From contig CAJXMW010000001.1 of the NCBI GenBank assembly GCA_913056235.1, positions 1,054,001 through 1,118,000 of the forward strand: a stretch of DNA of 64,000 nt. Reading direction: 5' to 3'. Source of the stretch: an uncultured Fodinibius sp. GTDB taxonomy: Bacteria > Bacteroidota > Rhodothermia > Balneolales > Balneolaceae. Below, piece by piece: positions 1 to 8,684 of this stretch (the stretch's first letter is position 1; every line of letters begins with the position of its first letter). A program made the position numbers and the translations under genes. A model generated the notes under the pieces. The model had not been told where the DNA came from. It searched no databases and was given only the letters and a program-made list of their open reading frames with translations.

Positions 1-1101
1 ATTGAGGGCCGAAATGATAATAATGGCCGCTAGTATCGGCATTGGCAAATAATAAAAGATCGGAGTCAGAAACAGCAGGGTTGCAATGATGACGGCAGAG
101 GTGATAATATTTGCCAGTGGCGTTTGTACGTTGGCTTGCTCTGAGGCGGCTGACCGTGAAAAGCTGCCCGAAACGGGGATAGACTGAAAGAAGCTGCCAA
201 AAAAGTTAGAAGCCCCGATGGCCACCAGCTCGTGGTTGGAATCGATGGTATAGTTGTGTCGTTTGGCAAATGTGCGTCCCAGCGAGGCTACACTCATAAA
301 CTGGACCAGCGCCAGCGTTAGAGCAGTTGGTAGCAGCTCCCGCATATTGTTAAAGTTAATTTCTGGTAAATCAATAGGGGGTAATCCCTTTGGAATTTCA
401 CCAACCAGATGGATTCCGTTTGAACCGGCATTGGTAAACCATGCCAGAAAAATACTGAGTCCTAGAATTAGGACTGATGCCGGCAGCGCCGGCTTCCAGT
501 ATTTTAAGCTAGCCAGAAGCCCCGTGGCAGAAAGTCCCCAGAACAGGGTTTGCAGATGAATCTCATCGATTTTAAAAAGAACTTTCTCAATAATAAGAAT
601 GATGTACTGTGTATTGGGTAGTTCAATGCCCAGTAGGTTATGCAGTTGGGTAAAGGCAATAATGAGTGGTGCCGCCAGCGTAAAGCCGGCGATCACGGGA
701 CGTGAGAAAAAGTTAAAGATGGCCCCCAGTTGCATTGATCCCATCAGTAGTTGCATTCCCCCGGCCATCATCGTGAGCAGAATAGTTAGTGTGATATATC
801 GCTCGGAGTTCGGTTCGGCCAGCAGGCTCACCCCGGCAGCAACGATCAGCATATCTACGGCAACGGGGCCGACAGAGAGATTCTTAGAGGTACCGAGCAA
901 TGGGTAGGTCAGCAGGGGAATGACTCCGGCATACAGACCGTAAATAGGGGGCACGCCTGCAATGACGGCATAGGCCATCCCTTGAGGAATAAACATAACA
1001 CCGGTGGTGAGTCCGGCTGTTAAATCGCCGCTAAGCTTTGATCGGTCGTAATCAGGCAGCCAAGTGGCAATTCTGAAGGTTTTCTTAAGCCAATCTTTCA
1101 T
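1..1101 (-). CDS. SulP-family inorganic anion permease (C-terminally cut by window edge)
   Basis: Membrane permease of the SulP (SLC26) type, expected to import sulfate or another small anion across the inner membrane. Read on the minus strand from ATG at 1101, the protein opens with an SulP-like N-terminus: a short cytoplasmic leader, the motif DLTAGLTTGV, then FIPQGMAYAVIAGVPPIYGL and SKNLSVGPVAV, all typical of the family's first helices. The frame stays open to base 1, so about 367 residues are present and the remaining helices and the STAS domain lie outside. Only 13 bases separate it from the SLC13-type gene upstream on the same strand, so the two are probably co-transcribed anion transporters. 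The exact anion cannot be told from sequence. Confidence 0.88.
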   Translation of the reverse strand, partial: MKDWLKKTFRIATWLPDYDRSKLSGDLTAGLTTGVMFIPQGMAYAVIAGVPPIYGLYAGVIPLLTYPLLGTSKNLSVGPVAVDMLIVAAGVSLLAEPNSERYITLTILLTMMAGGMQLLMGSMQLGAIFNFFSRPVIAGFTLAAPLIIAFTQLHNLLGIELPNTQYIILIIEKVLFKIDEIHLQTLFWGLSATGLLASLKYWKPALPASVLILGLSIFLAWFTNAGSNGIHLVGEIPKGLPPIDLPEINFNNMRELLPTALTLALVQFMSVASLGRTFAKRHNYTIDSNHELVAIGASNFFGSFFQSIPVSGSFSRSAASEQANVQTPLANIITSAVIIATLLFLTPIFYYLPMPILAAIIIISALN

Positions 1102-1114
1102 CTATTGTTATTAT

Positions 1115-2893
1115 TTAAAAAGACCATATAATCGGGATGAATGCTGTAGCAAGAATCCAAAATATGAGGTTCAGAGGCAAGCCAACTTTTGTAAAATCTG
1201 AAAATTTGAATTGGCCAGGTCCGTAAATCAAGGTATTGGCATGATGGCCAAATGGCGTAATAAAGGTCAGAGAAGCTGCATAACTGACCGCCAGAACAAG
1301 TGGCGCTGCATTTACATCGATTTGGCTGGCAACTTCGTAAGCAATGGGCGCAAGCAAAGCTACCGAAGCATTTACAGAAATGATAGCTGTAACTAACATC
1401 GTGAGAAAGTAAAATCCGGACAGGATTGCAACCGGCCCCAAACTATGAAGCAGATTAATTAATGATTCGGCCAGGAGTCCGGCCGCACCGGTTTTGTCCA
1501 TCGCCATACCCAGGGGTAATACTCCTACTAAAAGCATAATCACTTTCCAATTGATGGCTTTATAGGCTTCTTCGGCCGTAATACAGCCGGTAAGTATCAT
1601 GAGAATAACACCGGCCGGAGCCGATACAACAATTGGTGCAAGGTTAAAGGCAGCAGTACCAACGACTCCGGCCAGAATGGTGAGGGCCACAGGTATCTTG
1701 TTGGTGCGAGGTCGCATAATGTCCAACTCTGAAGAAATAACGAAATTGGGATCCTCGTTAAGGTCGTGCACGCGATCGGTACTTAGGCTGAGCAAGAGGG
1801 CATCCCCGCCAGCTAGCGATATTTCACTGAGATCTTCTTGCTGGAGCTCACCATGATGGCGAATAGCCAGCGGGATGGCACCAAAACGTTCATAGAAGTC
1901 AATATCACTGAGCGTAATACCTGCTAATGTTGATTCCGGAGCAACGGCAGCCTCGACGAGAGCATCTCTACCGTGTTCGAGGTCTACGTCCACCCACCTG
2001 TCACCAGGAACAAGCGATAAGTCTTCCCTGCGCAATAGCTTGTCAATTTCGGAGGCGCTCCCGCGGATACGCAATACGTCTCCTGCTTTCACCATGGTTT
2101 TGGTGCGCTGTGCCGAAGAGTCGCTTTCGGGTTTAAAAATTCTGATTACGTCGAGATCGAGCTCTTTAGTCAATTCCTCTTCGTTGAGATACTTGTCGAC
2201 CAAATCGGAATTTTCTTTCACCCTTAAGTCGGTGAGATATCCCTGCATTTTAAAGCCTTTGGTCAAATCCTCTTTATCACGGCGGGAGGGGATTAAGTCA
2301 ACTCCAAATAGGTACATGTACAAAAATCCGCCGCCAAGGAAAATGAGTCCCATGGGAGCAAAATCGAACATGGAAAATGCTTGTCCTGCCCGTTCTTCGA
2401 TGATAGAGCTTACAAGCAGGTTGGTGGAAGTTCCAATAAGCGTGTTAATGCCGCCCATGATTGCAGCAAACGAGAGAGGCATCAATAATTTGGAGGCGCT
2501 GATGCCTATCCGGGCTGCAATATCAATAATCACTGGGATAAAAATCATAATCACAGCCGTATTATTCATGAAGGCAGAGGCAAAACTGACAAAGAGAAGC
2601 ATCACAATCAGCCAAAGCCAGAAATTTTGTTTCATCTTCTCGCAGAAGAAGTCACCGGCCGTGTTTAGGATACCAGTCCTTCGAATGCCCTCACTAATTA
2701 CGAACATGGCAGCAATACTGATGGTAGCAGGATTATTAATTCCTGAAAACCCCTCCTCTGGGGTTAAAATGCCGGATACCAACAAACAAACTAACAGGGT
2801 GATAGATGCAACATCGAATGATACATAGTTCGTAGAAAAGAGGAATAGGGCTAATCCCAAAAGGAAAAAGACAAAAATAATATCAAATGACAT
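1115..2893 (-). CDS. SLC13/DASS-family anion permease with RCK_C (TrkA-C) domains
   Basis: Inner-membrane carrier of 592 residues. Hydrophobic helices fill roughly residues 1-200 and 390-592, and a soluble middle section (about 205-385) carries two TrkA-C-like regulatory domains. Signature stretches are NNTAVIMIFIP near residue 110 and INTLIGTSTNLLVSS near 150, which match the substrate-binding hairpins of the SLC13/DASS superfamily. Bacterial proteins with this layout are often annotated as sulfate or dicarboxylate carriers; the SulP gene 13 bases downstream favours sulfate, by inference. The coding region starts at a clear ATG with no competing upstream start. The following 140 bases up to the S46-like gene hold no gene. 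Confidence 0.88.
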   Translation of the reverse strand: MSFDIIFVFFLLGLALFLFSTNYVSFDVASITLLVCLLVSGILTPEEGFSGINNPATISIAAMFVISEGIRRTGILNTAGDFFCEKMKQNFWLWLIVMLLFVSFASAFMNNTAVIMIFIPVIIDIAARIGISASKLLMPLSFAAIMGGINTLIGTSTNLLVSSIIEERAGQAFSMFDFAPMGLIFLGGGFLYMYLFGVDLIPSRRDKEDLTKGFKMQGYLTDLRVKENSDLVDKYLNEEELTKELDLDVIRIFKPESDSSAQRTKTMVKAGDVLRIRGSASEIDKLLRREDLSLVPGDRWVDVDLEHGRDALVEAAVAPESTLAGITLSDIDFYERFGAIPLAIRHHGELQQEDLSEISLAGGDALLLSLSTDRVHDLNEDPNFVISSELDIMRPRTNKIPVALTILAGVVGTAAFNLAPIVVSAPAGVILMILTGCITAEEAYKAINWKVIMLLVGVLPLGMAMDKTGAAGLLAESLINLLHSLGPVAILSGFYFLTMLVTAIISVNASVALLAPIAYEVASQIDVNAAPLVLAVSYAASLTFITPFGHHANTLIYGPGQFKFSDFTKVGLPLNLIFWILATAFIPIIWSF

Positions 2894-3033
2894 ATCTAAT
2901 ATCTTTTGTCTTACGTTGTTTCAACAGTGTTTCAAGTCTTTTTTATTTGGGGAATATCCAAACAAAAAAAGACTTATCTCCATTTAGCTATATGGGTCCC
3001 TATGAAAAATCAATAATGAATTTCAATATTTTA

Positions 3034-5295
3034 TCAAGGCTGTATATTCATTTCTTTGGCTAAGCGCTGGTCATCTGCAAATATATCCATCAGGAAAAGA
3101 ATATAGCGAATATCCACATTTAAAGCTCGTTTAGTGGAAGGGTTATAATAATAGTCGCTGGATACCGCCTGCAGGTTGCTGTTAAAAGTGATACCGACCA
3201 GTTTGCCTTTATTGTTTAGCACCGGTCCGCCGGTATTGCCTCCCGTAATGTCGTTACTGGTGAGAAAATTGGCGGGAACCTGGTTGCGATAGGTCGCATA
3301 TTGTGTGGAGTCTTTTCGACTTATAAGTGATTTTGGGAAATCCGAAGGAGAATCACCGTTGCACATCACCAGCCCGTTAAAGGTGGTAAAAGGTAAGTAG
3401 TACATGCCGTCTCTGGGTTGATATCCGGTGACAGTGCCCGTCGTTAGTCGCAGGGTTCCGTTGGCATCGGCGTATTGCATGGTATCCGGTCGAAATTTTC
3501 GCATGCCCTCGACGTACAGCTCTTGTGCCGGATTGCGATAGGGAATATGCTGCACGTAATTTTTGCGGCTAAACTGATAATTTTCGATCAGTGAACGGTA
3601 CAGATCAATAAAATTATCGAGCGGTTTGGCTCGTGCACTGTCGACAGGTAGATTCATAAATGCTTTGGCCCGATCCAGGTTATAGACGATAGATTCCCGC
3701 TCTTGTCTATCCAAATATTGGTCAATTTGATGTTTGAGGCTGTCGCCCTGCGTATCGCCAAAAAGATCAAGCAGGTAGAACATTACCTTGCCCTCTGGAA
3801 GGGTGCTCAGCATCTGCAGCATCTGCGAAAGCATAATTTGCTGTGCCTCGATGTTTATATCGCTGAGCAATTGTTTATGCTGTTTAAGCAGGCTGTCTTT
3901 GTATGCCCGGCGGATATCTTGCTGGGAGCTATCTGCAATTACCTGGCGATATGAGTGGTAGAGATCAGCAATTTCAAGCAGCCGGTTGTTGTTGAGAGTG
4001 TAGATAGTGGCGTACAGCAAGTCGCCGGTCTGGCCTGCAATGTTGTACGCCTGATCGAGTTGGGGCAGTACGCGCCGGTAGCGGATATTGCGCATCGAAT
4101 CTTGCTTTACCCACTCCTCAAACTTGTTTTCAGCCCGCCGTGTTTTTTCAACAATGCCATGTTGCTTAAATTGTTTTAAGGCATTTTTGTAATAGGTGAG
4201 CGTATGGGCAATAGAGGCCCGTTGCGCAGCATTGTCGAGAGCTGCCTGGGAGTCTTGCTCCGCGGCATACTGAAGCCCGTCGAGGATGGCTTTATAACTG
4301 TCAATAATGATTGGAATTTGTTGATCGCGGTAAAACTTCAGGGCATAGCTGCTTTTGTGCCTGGAGGTCTGGCCGGGAAAGCCCAGTGTGGTCGTGAAAT
4401 CGCCACGGTTGATACCGCCCGCTTCAATATTGATATGACGGGCAGGATTGAAGGGCACGTTCGATGGGCTGTAGCTGCGGCTATTGCCGTTGGGGGCGAC
4501 ATATGCTCGCAAAAAAGCATAATCGCCACTGTGACGCGGCCATTCCCAGTTGTGTAAATGACCGCCAACATTGCCGATAGCCGACGGCGGAACGTGCACC
4601 AGGCGAACATCCTGTATGATGCGATATACCGACATGAAGTGTCGGTTGCCGCCCCAGAAATCGTTTATAGTAACAGCTAAATTTTTGTGGTCACCTTTTC
4701 GCTCGGCAATCAGCTTTTTTTTGATCTGCTGGGTTTGTTGTTTTCGCTTCCGATAGGTCAGGGAGTCGGCCAGTCGGTTTTTAATCTTTTCAGTAACTTC
4801 CTTTTGCTCGACCGTAATATACAGCCGATAGTTTTTTAATGGGATTTCTGAAGGCATCGAATCCGCATAAAATCCTTCTTTCAGGTAGTTCTTTTCGTTG
4901 GTGCTTGTGGAAGTAATTGCACTATAAACGGCGTTGTAATTGGTTAGGATAAGTCCCTCGGGAGATACAAACGATCCTGATCCTGCTAACTGGTCGCCAT
5001 TGTTGATGCGAACGACGGCGCGATTAAGCGAGGTGCTGTCGGGGTGATAAATTTCGTTTGGCGACAGCGCAAAGCCATTTGTTTCCATCATGGGATAGGC
5101 CTTCTCCTGGATTTGGGGAAGCAGCCACATTCCCTCGTGGTTGGTGCTGTCTTCAGGGAAGACGGGATATGGATCGTTGCTATTTGAATGGGTTGGAGTT
5201 TCTTTGAGCGATTCGGATGAGGAACAGGCGGCCAGCAAGAACATCCCGAAAGTAACAACAAGAAGACGACAACAAGAGAGTCGGCAAACAGACAT
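3034..5295 (-). CDS. S46 (DPP7/DPP11-like) lipoprotein lacking catalytic His and Ser: probable pseudopeptidase
   Basis: A 753-residue exported lipoprotein: the N-terminal hydrophobic stretch ends in the lipobox LLAAC (Cys24). The body follows the S46 dipeptidyl-peptidase fold: GSGSFVSPEGLILTN at 106-119, WEWPRHSGDYAF with the usual Asp, and the C-terminal NDITGGNTGGPV. In active members the first motif ends TNHHC and the last reads GGNSGSP. Here both histidines are Tyr120 and Asn121, and the nucleophile Ser is Thr688. The reading frame is intact and the surrounding motifs are well kept, so this is a maintained protein rather than a decayed gene. It may bind peptides or regulate a partner, but that is inference. 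It stands alone, with no partner peptidase beside it. Confidence 0.85.
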   Translation of the reverse strand: MSVCRLSCCRLLVVTFGMFLLAACSSSESLKETPTHSNSNDPYPVFPEDSTNHEGMWLLPQIQEKAYPMMETNGFALSPNEIYHPDSTSLNRAVVRINNGDQLAGSGSFVSPEGLILTNYNAVYSAITSTSTNEKNYLKEGFYADSMPSEIPLKNYRLYITVEQKEVTEKIKNRLADSLTYRKRKQQTQQIKKKLIAERKGDHKNLAVTINDFWGGNRHFMSVYRIIQDVRLVHVPPSAIGNVGGHLHNWEWPRHSGDYAFLRAYVAPNGNSRSYSPSNVPFNPARHINIEAGGINRGDFTTTLGFPGQTSRHKSSYALKFYRDQQIPIIIDSYKAILDGLQYAAEQDSQAALDNAAQRASIAHTLTYYKNALKQFKQHGIVEKTRRAENKFEEWVKQDSMRNIRYRRVLPQLDQAYNIAGQTGDLLYATIYTLNNNRLLEIADLYHSYRQVIADSSQQDIRRAYKDSLLKQHKQLLSDINIEAQQIMLSQMLQMLSTLPEGKVMFYLLDLFGDTQGDSLKHQIDQYLDRQERESIVYNLDRAKAFMNLPVDSARAKPLDNFIDLYRSLIENYQFSRKNYVQHIPYRNPAQELYVEGMRKFRPDTMQYADANGTLRLTTGTVTGYQPRDGMYYLPFTTFNGLVMCNGDSPSDFPKSLISRKDSTQYATYRNQVPANFLTSNDITGGNTGGPVLNNKGKLVGITFNSNLQAVSSDYYYNPSTKRALNVDIRYILFLMDIFADDQRLAKEMNIQP

Positions 5296-5417
5296 GAAGG
5301 GTTTGTGTGTATATATCCTTATATTTGAATTTAGTTTTAAGAAGGTGCGAAGATTTTTTCTTACATTAAAGCGGAATTAGTCTTATTAGCATTATAAACG
5401 ATTAAGAATATTGCATT

Positions 5418-5768
5418 ATGAGATATAAGCACAAGTATTTCTATCTCTGTAAAACGCCTCTGAGTGCTGAAGGTCCCAAGGACGTGGAGATTATTGATCG
5501 AGCTGAAAAAAGTGAAGAGTTTCCGGAGCTGTTCAAAGAGTATGAAGAGCGGCGCTCCCATGCCTTTAACGATGATAAGCTCTACAGCATTATCCGCGCC
5601 GACGATATCTATGATTTACTTCGGACCGGCACCCCTGAAGAGGCAAAAGAGATGGCTTTCGATAAGGCACAGCAGGAGATTGTGACTAACCTGCAGCACC
5701 GCGTGATGCAGAAAGGTGATGACGATGCCGAGGCAATTCTGAAGGAAGTACACGGTGTCGAATCATAG
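5418..5768 (+). CDS. Conserved-looking small cytoplasmic protein, function unknown
   Basis: 116 residues, no signal peptide or membrane helix. It is mostly charged, with an aromatic N-terminus (YKHKYFYLC) and a helical, acidic C-terminal half containing RADDIYDLLRTGTPEEAKEMA. I do not recognise the family. The next gene, an RluA-type pseudouridine synthase, starts 23 bases after its stop on the same strand, so the two probably form an operon. The balanced codon use and the tight spacing support a real gene. Confidence 0.7.
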   Translation: MRYKHKYFYLCKTPLSAEGPKDVEIIDRAEKSEEFPELFKEYEERRSHAFNDDKLYSIIRADDIYDLLRTGTPEEAKEMAFDKAQQEIVTNLQHRVMQKGDDDAEAILKEVHGVES

Positions 5769-5791
5769 AATCAACGATATCGGTTTAGGAT

Positions 5792-6499
5792 ATGGCTGCA
5801 AAGAAACGTCCCTTCTATATCGTCCACCAAGACAAGGATATCTTTGTAGTCGATAAACCGGCTGGGCTGTTGGCAGTGCCAATTCCCGATAGCAACGTCA
5901 AAAACCTGTTTGATCTGGTGGCCGACCATCTTGGAAAACATGGCGTTCGGGTGGGAGTTGTTCATCGTATTGACCGCTACACCAGCGGTCTGATGGTGTT
6001 TGCCAAGAACAAGCGTACTTATGACGATTTGCGTAACAAGTTTCGCAATCACGAGCCCAAGCGAACCTACCTGGCGATGGTCCGCGGGGTCATTGAACAG
6101 GATGAGGGCACACTCGAGCATCACCTGAAATTGATTAAAGATGGCTTCCGCAATATTGTAGTGGATCCGAGCGAAGAGGGAGCTACTCCTGCACGCCTGT
6201 CTTACAAAGTGAAAGAGCGCTACCTGGAGAATACGCTCGTGGAGGTGCAGCTGGATACTGGGCTCAAGAATCAAATACGGGTCCAGTTTGAAGAAATCGG
6301 CCATCAGCTTGTGGGTGATCAGCATTATGCTCCTGAAGAGGAAGGAGAGCCGTTGATTAACCGCCAGGCATTGCATGCCTACCGGTTGGCGTTTGAGCAT
6401 CCCCGCAAGAATCGGATGGTCAACTACGAGGCAAAAATTCCGGCCGATATACTTCGGTTGATGGATAAATTTAGCTGGAAAAAGGAATCCCGTCAGTAG
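5792..6499 (+). CDS. RluA-family RNA pseudouridine synthase
   Basis: Converts uridine to pseudouridine in rRNA or tRNA. The 235-residue protein is a bare catalytic domain without an N-terminal S4 domain. Motif I is VDKPAGLLAVP (20-30). The catalytic motif is HRIDRYTSGLMVFAKN, with the nucleophile at Asp61. Near the C-terminus, TGLKNQIRVQFEEIGHQLVGD matches the family motif usually written TGRxHQIR, with N in place of H. Length fits short RluA-type enzymes such as RluC/RluD-like proteins of Bacteroidota. Which RNA position it modifies cannot be said. It probably shares a transcript with the unknown gene just upstream. Confidence 0.9.
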   Translation: MAAKKRPFYIVHQDKDIFVVDKPAGLLAVPIPDSNVKNLFDLVADHLGKHGVRVGVVHRIDRYTSGLMVFAKNKRTYDDLRNKFRNHEPKRTYLAMVRGVIEQDEGTLEHHLKLIKDGFRNIVVDPSEEGATPARLSYKVKERYLENTLVEVQLDTGLKNQIRVQFEEIGHQLVGDQHYAPEEEGEPLINRQALHAYRLAFEHPRKNRMVNYEAKIPADILRLMDKFSWKKESRQ

Positions 6500-6644
6500 C
6501 TTTTAGTGAATTATTTTGGTTTTCTCAGGTGGTAGCCTATCATTCTTTTTCTATCCATCACATAGGAACCTTCTATTAGCAACAGGGAATGATTAGTGGG
6601 ATATTCCTGTATTGATTATGTTCAATTTGAAAGGAGCAGGTATT

Positions 6645-6752
6645 ATGATATTTAGAGATTTAAAAAAGTTTTTCTGTGAACTATTGCAAGAAATTTTTAA
6701 AAATTCTGATCAAACAGTGAAGTGCCGTTTGAACTGTAACTGCAATCAATAA
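6645..6752 (+). CDS. Possible 35-residue Cys-rich small protein
   Basis: A short reading frame starts with ATG at 6645, eight bases after a good AAGGAG ribosome-binding site (6631-6636). The product begins MIFRDLKKFFCEL and ends CRLNCNCNQ, with four cysteines of which three cluster in the last nine residues. The helix-forming N-terminus with a Cys-rich tail could bind metal, but there is no homology argument. It ends 10 bases before the first possible start of the Dps gene, so translation coupling or a shared transcript is possible. The rest of the 265-base spacer shows nothing else. Confidence 0.4.
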   Translation: MIFRDLKKFFCELLQEIFKNSDQTVKCRLNCNCNQ

Positions 6753-6792
6753 GTATTCAACTATGAGTACTGCAAAAAAGGGAGAAAAAAAG

Positions 6793-7260
6793 ATGGAAAT
6801 TAATATTGGAATCAATGAAGAAGATCGAAAAGCGATCTCTGATGAGTTGTCAAGAGTGTTAGCAGATTCGTATATGCTCTATTTGAAAACACATAATTAC
6901 CATTGGAATGTGACCGGTGAGCTATTCCACTCGTTGCACGAACAATTTGAGCAGCAGTATACCGAGCTTGCAGATGCCATCGATGAGATTGCTGAGCGAA
7001 TTCGTGCTCTCGGTCATCGTGCTCCGGGAACATTCAAGGAATTCAACGAGTTAACTTCTATCACCGAAGAGGAAGAAGAGCCGGAAGCACTCGAGATGGT
7101 ACGTCGTTTGGCTCTTGGCAATGAGCAAGTGCTACGCACAGCTCGCGAAGCTTTGAAGCCGGCTAACGAAGCAGAAGATGAGGCTACGATTGATCTTTTA
7201 ACCGAACGTCTTCATGTTCATGCCAAAACGGCTTGGATGCTGCGAAGTCATCTCGAATAA
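6793..7260 (+). CDS. dps: Dps-family ferritin-like DNA-protection protein
   Basis: Dps proteins form dodecamers that oxidise and store iron and shield DNA under starvation or peroxide stress. The ferroxidase motif is clear: LKTHNYHWNVTG, then a helix ending QYTELADAIDEIAERIRALG, which supply the His, Asp and Glu ligands across the dimer interface. An upstream in-frame ATG lies at 6763, giving ten extra residues rich in Lys. I prefer 6793 because it has an AGGGAG sequence just upstream and because family members commonly begin MEINIG or similar. About 155 residues is the normal length. The neighbouring coiled-coil and MscS genes suggest a general stress group. Confidence 0.92.
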   Translation: MEINIGINEEDRKAISDELSRVLADSYMLYLKTHNYHWNVTGELFHSLHEQFEQQYTELADAIDEIAERIRALGHRAPGTFKEFNELTSITEEEEEPEALEMVRRLALGNEQVLRTAREALKPANEAEDEATIDLLTERLHVHAKTAWMLRSHLE

Positions 7261-7297
7261 TATGGGTCCCGAATGTTAATCTAAAACACTATTATTT

Positions 7298-7588
7298 ATG
7301 GCTAACCGAAAAGAGTACATCGACAAGCTTGAAAAACAATTACGCGAATGGAATTCTCAGATTGATGAGCTCCAGAAAAAAGCAAACAAGGAGTCTCAGG
7401 ATCTGAAAGCGAAGCTGGAAAAGCGAATAGAAACGCTGAAAGAGAAGCGTGGGCAGCTTCGTAAAAAGTTGGACAAGATCAAAGACTCCAGCGACGATGT
7501 CTTCGGCGACATTAAAGAGGACACCGAAAAGCTCTGGAAGGATGTTAAAAAAGGGTTCTCCGAAATTCGTGATATTGTGAACGAATAA
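7298..7588 (+). CDS. Small charged coiled-coil protein
   Basis: 96 residues composed almost wholly of Lys, Glu, Asp, Gln and Leu in a heptad pattern: two helices (about 5-65) with KLEKQLREWNSQIDELQKKA and KLEKRIETLKEKRGQLRKK, followed by a short C-terminal helix (70-96). There is no signal peptide. It resembles small stress-associated coiled-coil proteins of unknown function. It lies 37 bases after dps and directly before a strong terminator, so it is likely the last gene of the dps transcript. Confidence 0.75.
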   Translation: MANRKEYIDKLEKQLREWNSQIDELQKKANKESQDLKAKLEKRIETLKEKRGQLRKKLDKIKDSSDDVFGDIKEDTEKLWKDVKKGFSEIRDIVNE

Positions 7589-7611
7589 TTATTTTTAATC
7601 AATATTTTTAG

Positions 7612-7641
7612 GAAGGCAGCAGTTCTGCTGCCTTCTTTTTT
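7612..7641 (+). terminator. Rho-independent terminator after the dps operon
   Basis: Perfect inverted repeat GAAGGCAGCAG / CTGCTGCCTTC (7612-7622 with 7625-7635; the innermost pairs form the loop) followed by six T. It lies 23 bases past the stop of the coiled-coil gene and separates the dps group from the MscS gene. Confidence 0.9.
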
Positions 7642-7676
7642 ATTGTAATCAGCTATTGTAAAAATCGGGATGGATT

Positions 7677-8501
7677 ATGGATCAGTTTAATACACTTTCG
7701 GAAGATTTAATGCCTTACTTCGTGGAGTATGGTATAGAAGTGATAGGGGCGATTACCATACTCATTATCGGGTTAGTGCTCTCTAAATGGTTGGGCCGAC
7801 GTGTTGAACGATATTTTGAACACTCTGACCGTTTTAATGAAACGCTAGAGCCGCTATTTGTGAAGGCGGTTCGTATTTTGGTTATTGCCGTAACGATTTT
7901 GGCGGTATTGAATAAGTTTGGTGTTGAAACGGCCAGTCTCATCGCGGTACTTGGTACTATTGGGTTGGCGATTGGATTAGCACTGCAGGGAACGCTCAGT
8001 AATATCGCATCCGGTATTATGCTATTGGTGCTTCGTCCTTTTGATATCGGCGATACGGTCGATATTGGAAATACTTCCGGCGTTGTGGATGAAATCGGTT
8101 TGTTTGTGACTGAGATGCATACCTTCGACAATATTGCGATAACAATGCCCAATTCTAAAGTATGGGGGAACGAAATAAAAAACTATACGAAGAATGCTAA
8201 GCGTCGTGTAGACATGGAATTTGGCATCTCTTATGATGACGATATGGATAAGGCCATGCGGATTATCCATGAGGTGCTCAACGCCGATGAGCGTGTGATG
8301 GCGGAACCTGAACCTCTTGTGGCTATTAGTAATTTGGGAGATAATGCTGTTACTATCCGCGTGCGTCCATGGACGGAAGCTGCTAATGTTTGGCCGCTTC
8401 GTTATGAGATTACCAAGCGCATCAAAGAACGATTTGATGAGGAAGATGTCACCTTCCCGTATCCGCAACGCGATGTGCACTTATTCCAACAATCTTCGTA
8501 A
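7677..8501 (+). CDS. Small mechanosensitive channel, MscS family
   Basis: A 274-residue pressure-relief channel of the inner membrane. Three membrane helices lie at about 17-38, 62-82 and 88-118. The third is the pore-lining TM3, with the Gly/Ala pattern GLAIGLALQGTLSNIASGIML, and it leads into RPFDIGDTVDIGNTSGVVDEIG, the start of the beta domain. The C-terminal alpha/beta vestibule includes NSKVWGNEIKNYT and ends PYPQRDVHL, as in MscS. The length matches the minimal MscS architecture without extra domains. It is a single gene between two terminators. Confidence 0.94.
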   Translation: MDQFNTLSEDLMPYFVEYGIEVIGAITILIIGLVLSKWLGRRVERYFEHSDRFNETLEPLFVKAVRILVIAVTILAVLNKFGVETASLIAVLGTIGLAIGLALQGTLSNIASGIMLLVLRPFDIGDTVDIGNTSGVVDEIGLFVTEMHTFDNIAITMPNSKVWGNEIKNYTKNAKRRVDMEFGISYDDDMDKAMRIIHEVLNADERVMAEPEPLVAISNLGDNAVTIRVRPWTEAANVWPLRYEITKRIKERFDEEDVTFPYPQRDVHLFQQSS

Positions 8502-8525
8502 TATTTTTCCTTTCCTTTTATTATC

Positions 8526-8559
8526 AAAGCCGGCTTATCCCAAAGTCGGCTTTGTTTGT
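8526..8559 (+). terminator. Probable terminator after the MscS gene
   Basis: Inverted repeat AAAGCCG (8526-8532) and CGGCTTT (8547-8553) with a 14-base loop, followed by the T-rich GTTTGTT, 25 bases past the stop codon. The stem is short, so it is weaker than the one at 7612. Confidence 0.6.
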
Positions 8560-8684
8560 TGAGGGGGAAAGTCTCCTATCCTCATATGAATTGTAATAAG
8601 TTCTTCAGAAATATTATCTTAGTTAGACTCAAAAGGAGTGAAGCTTAAGAATCAGAATTACAAAGCGCTGTAACAGAGGTTCCT

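Noticed and set aside
3034-5295. Calling the protein an active dipeptidyl peptidase
   Set aside because: Two of the three catalytic residues are missing at the expected motifs.
5302-5327. Bacteroidota-type promoter (TTTG ... TATATTTG) upstream of the gene at 5418
   Set aside because: The TATATTTG element fits the -7 box, but the spacing to the nearest TTTG is only about 14 bases, shorter than the usual 19 or more.
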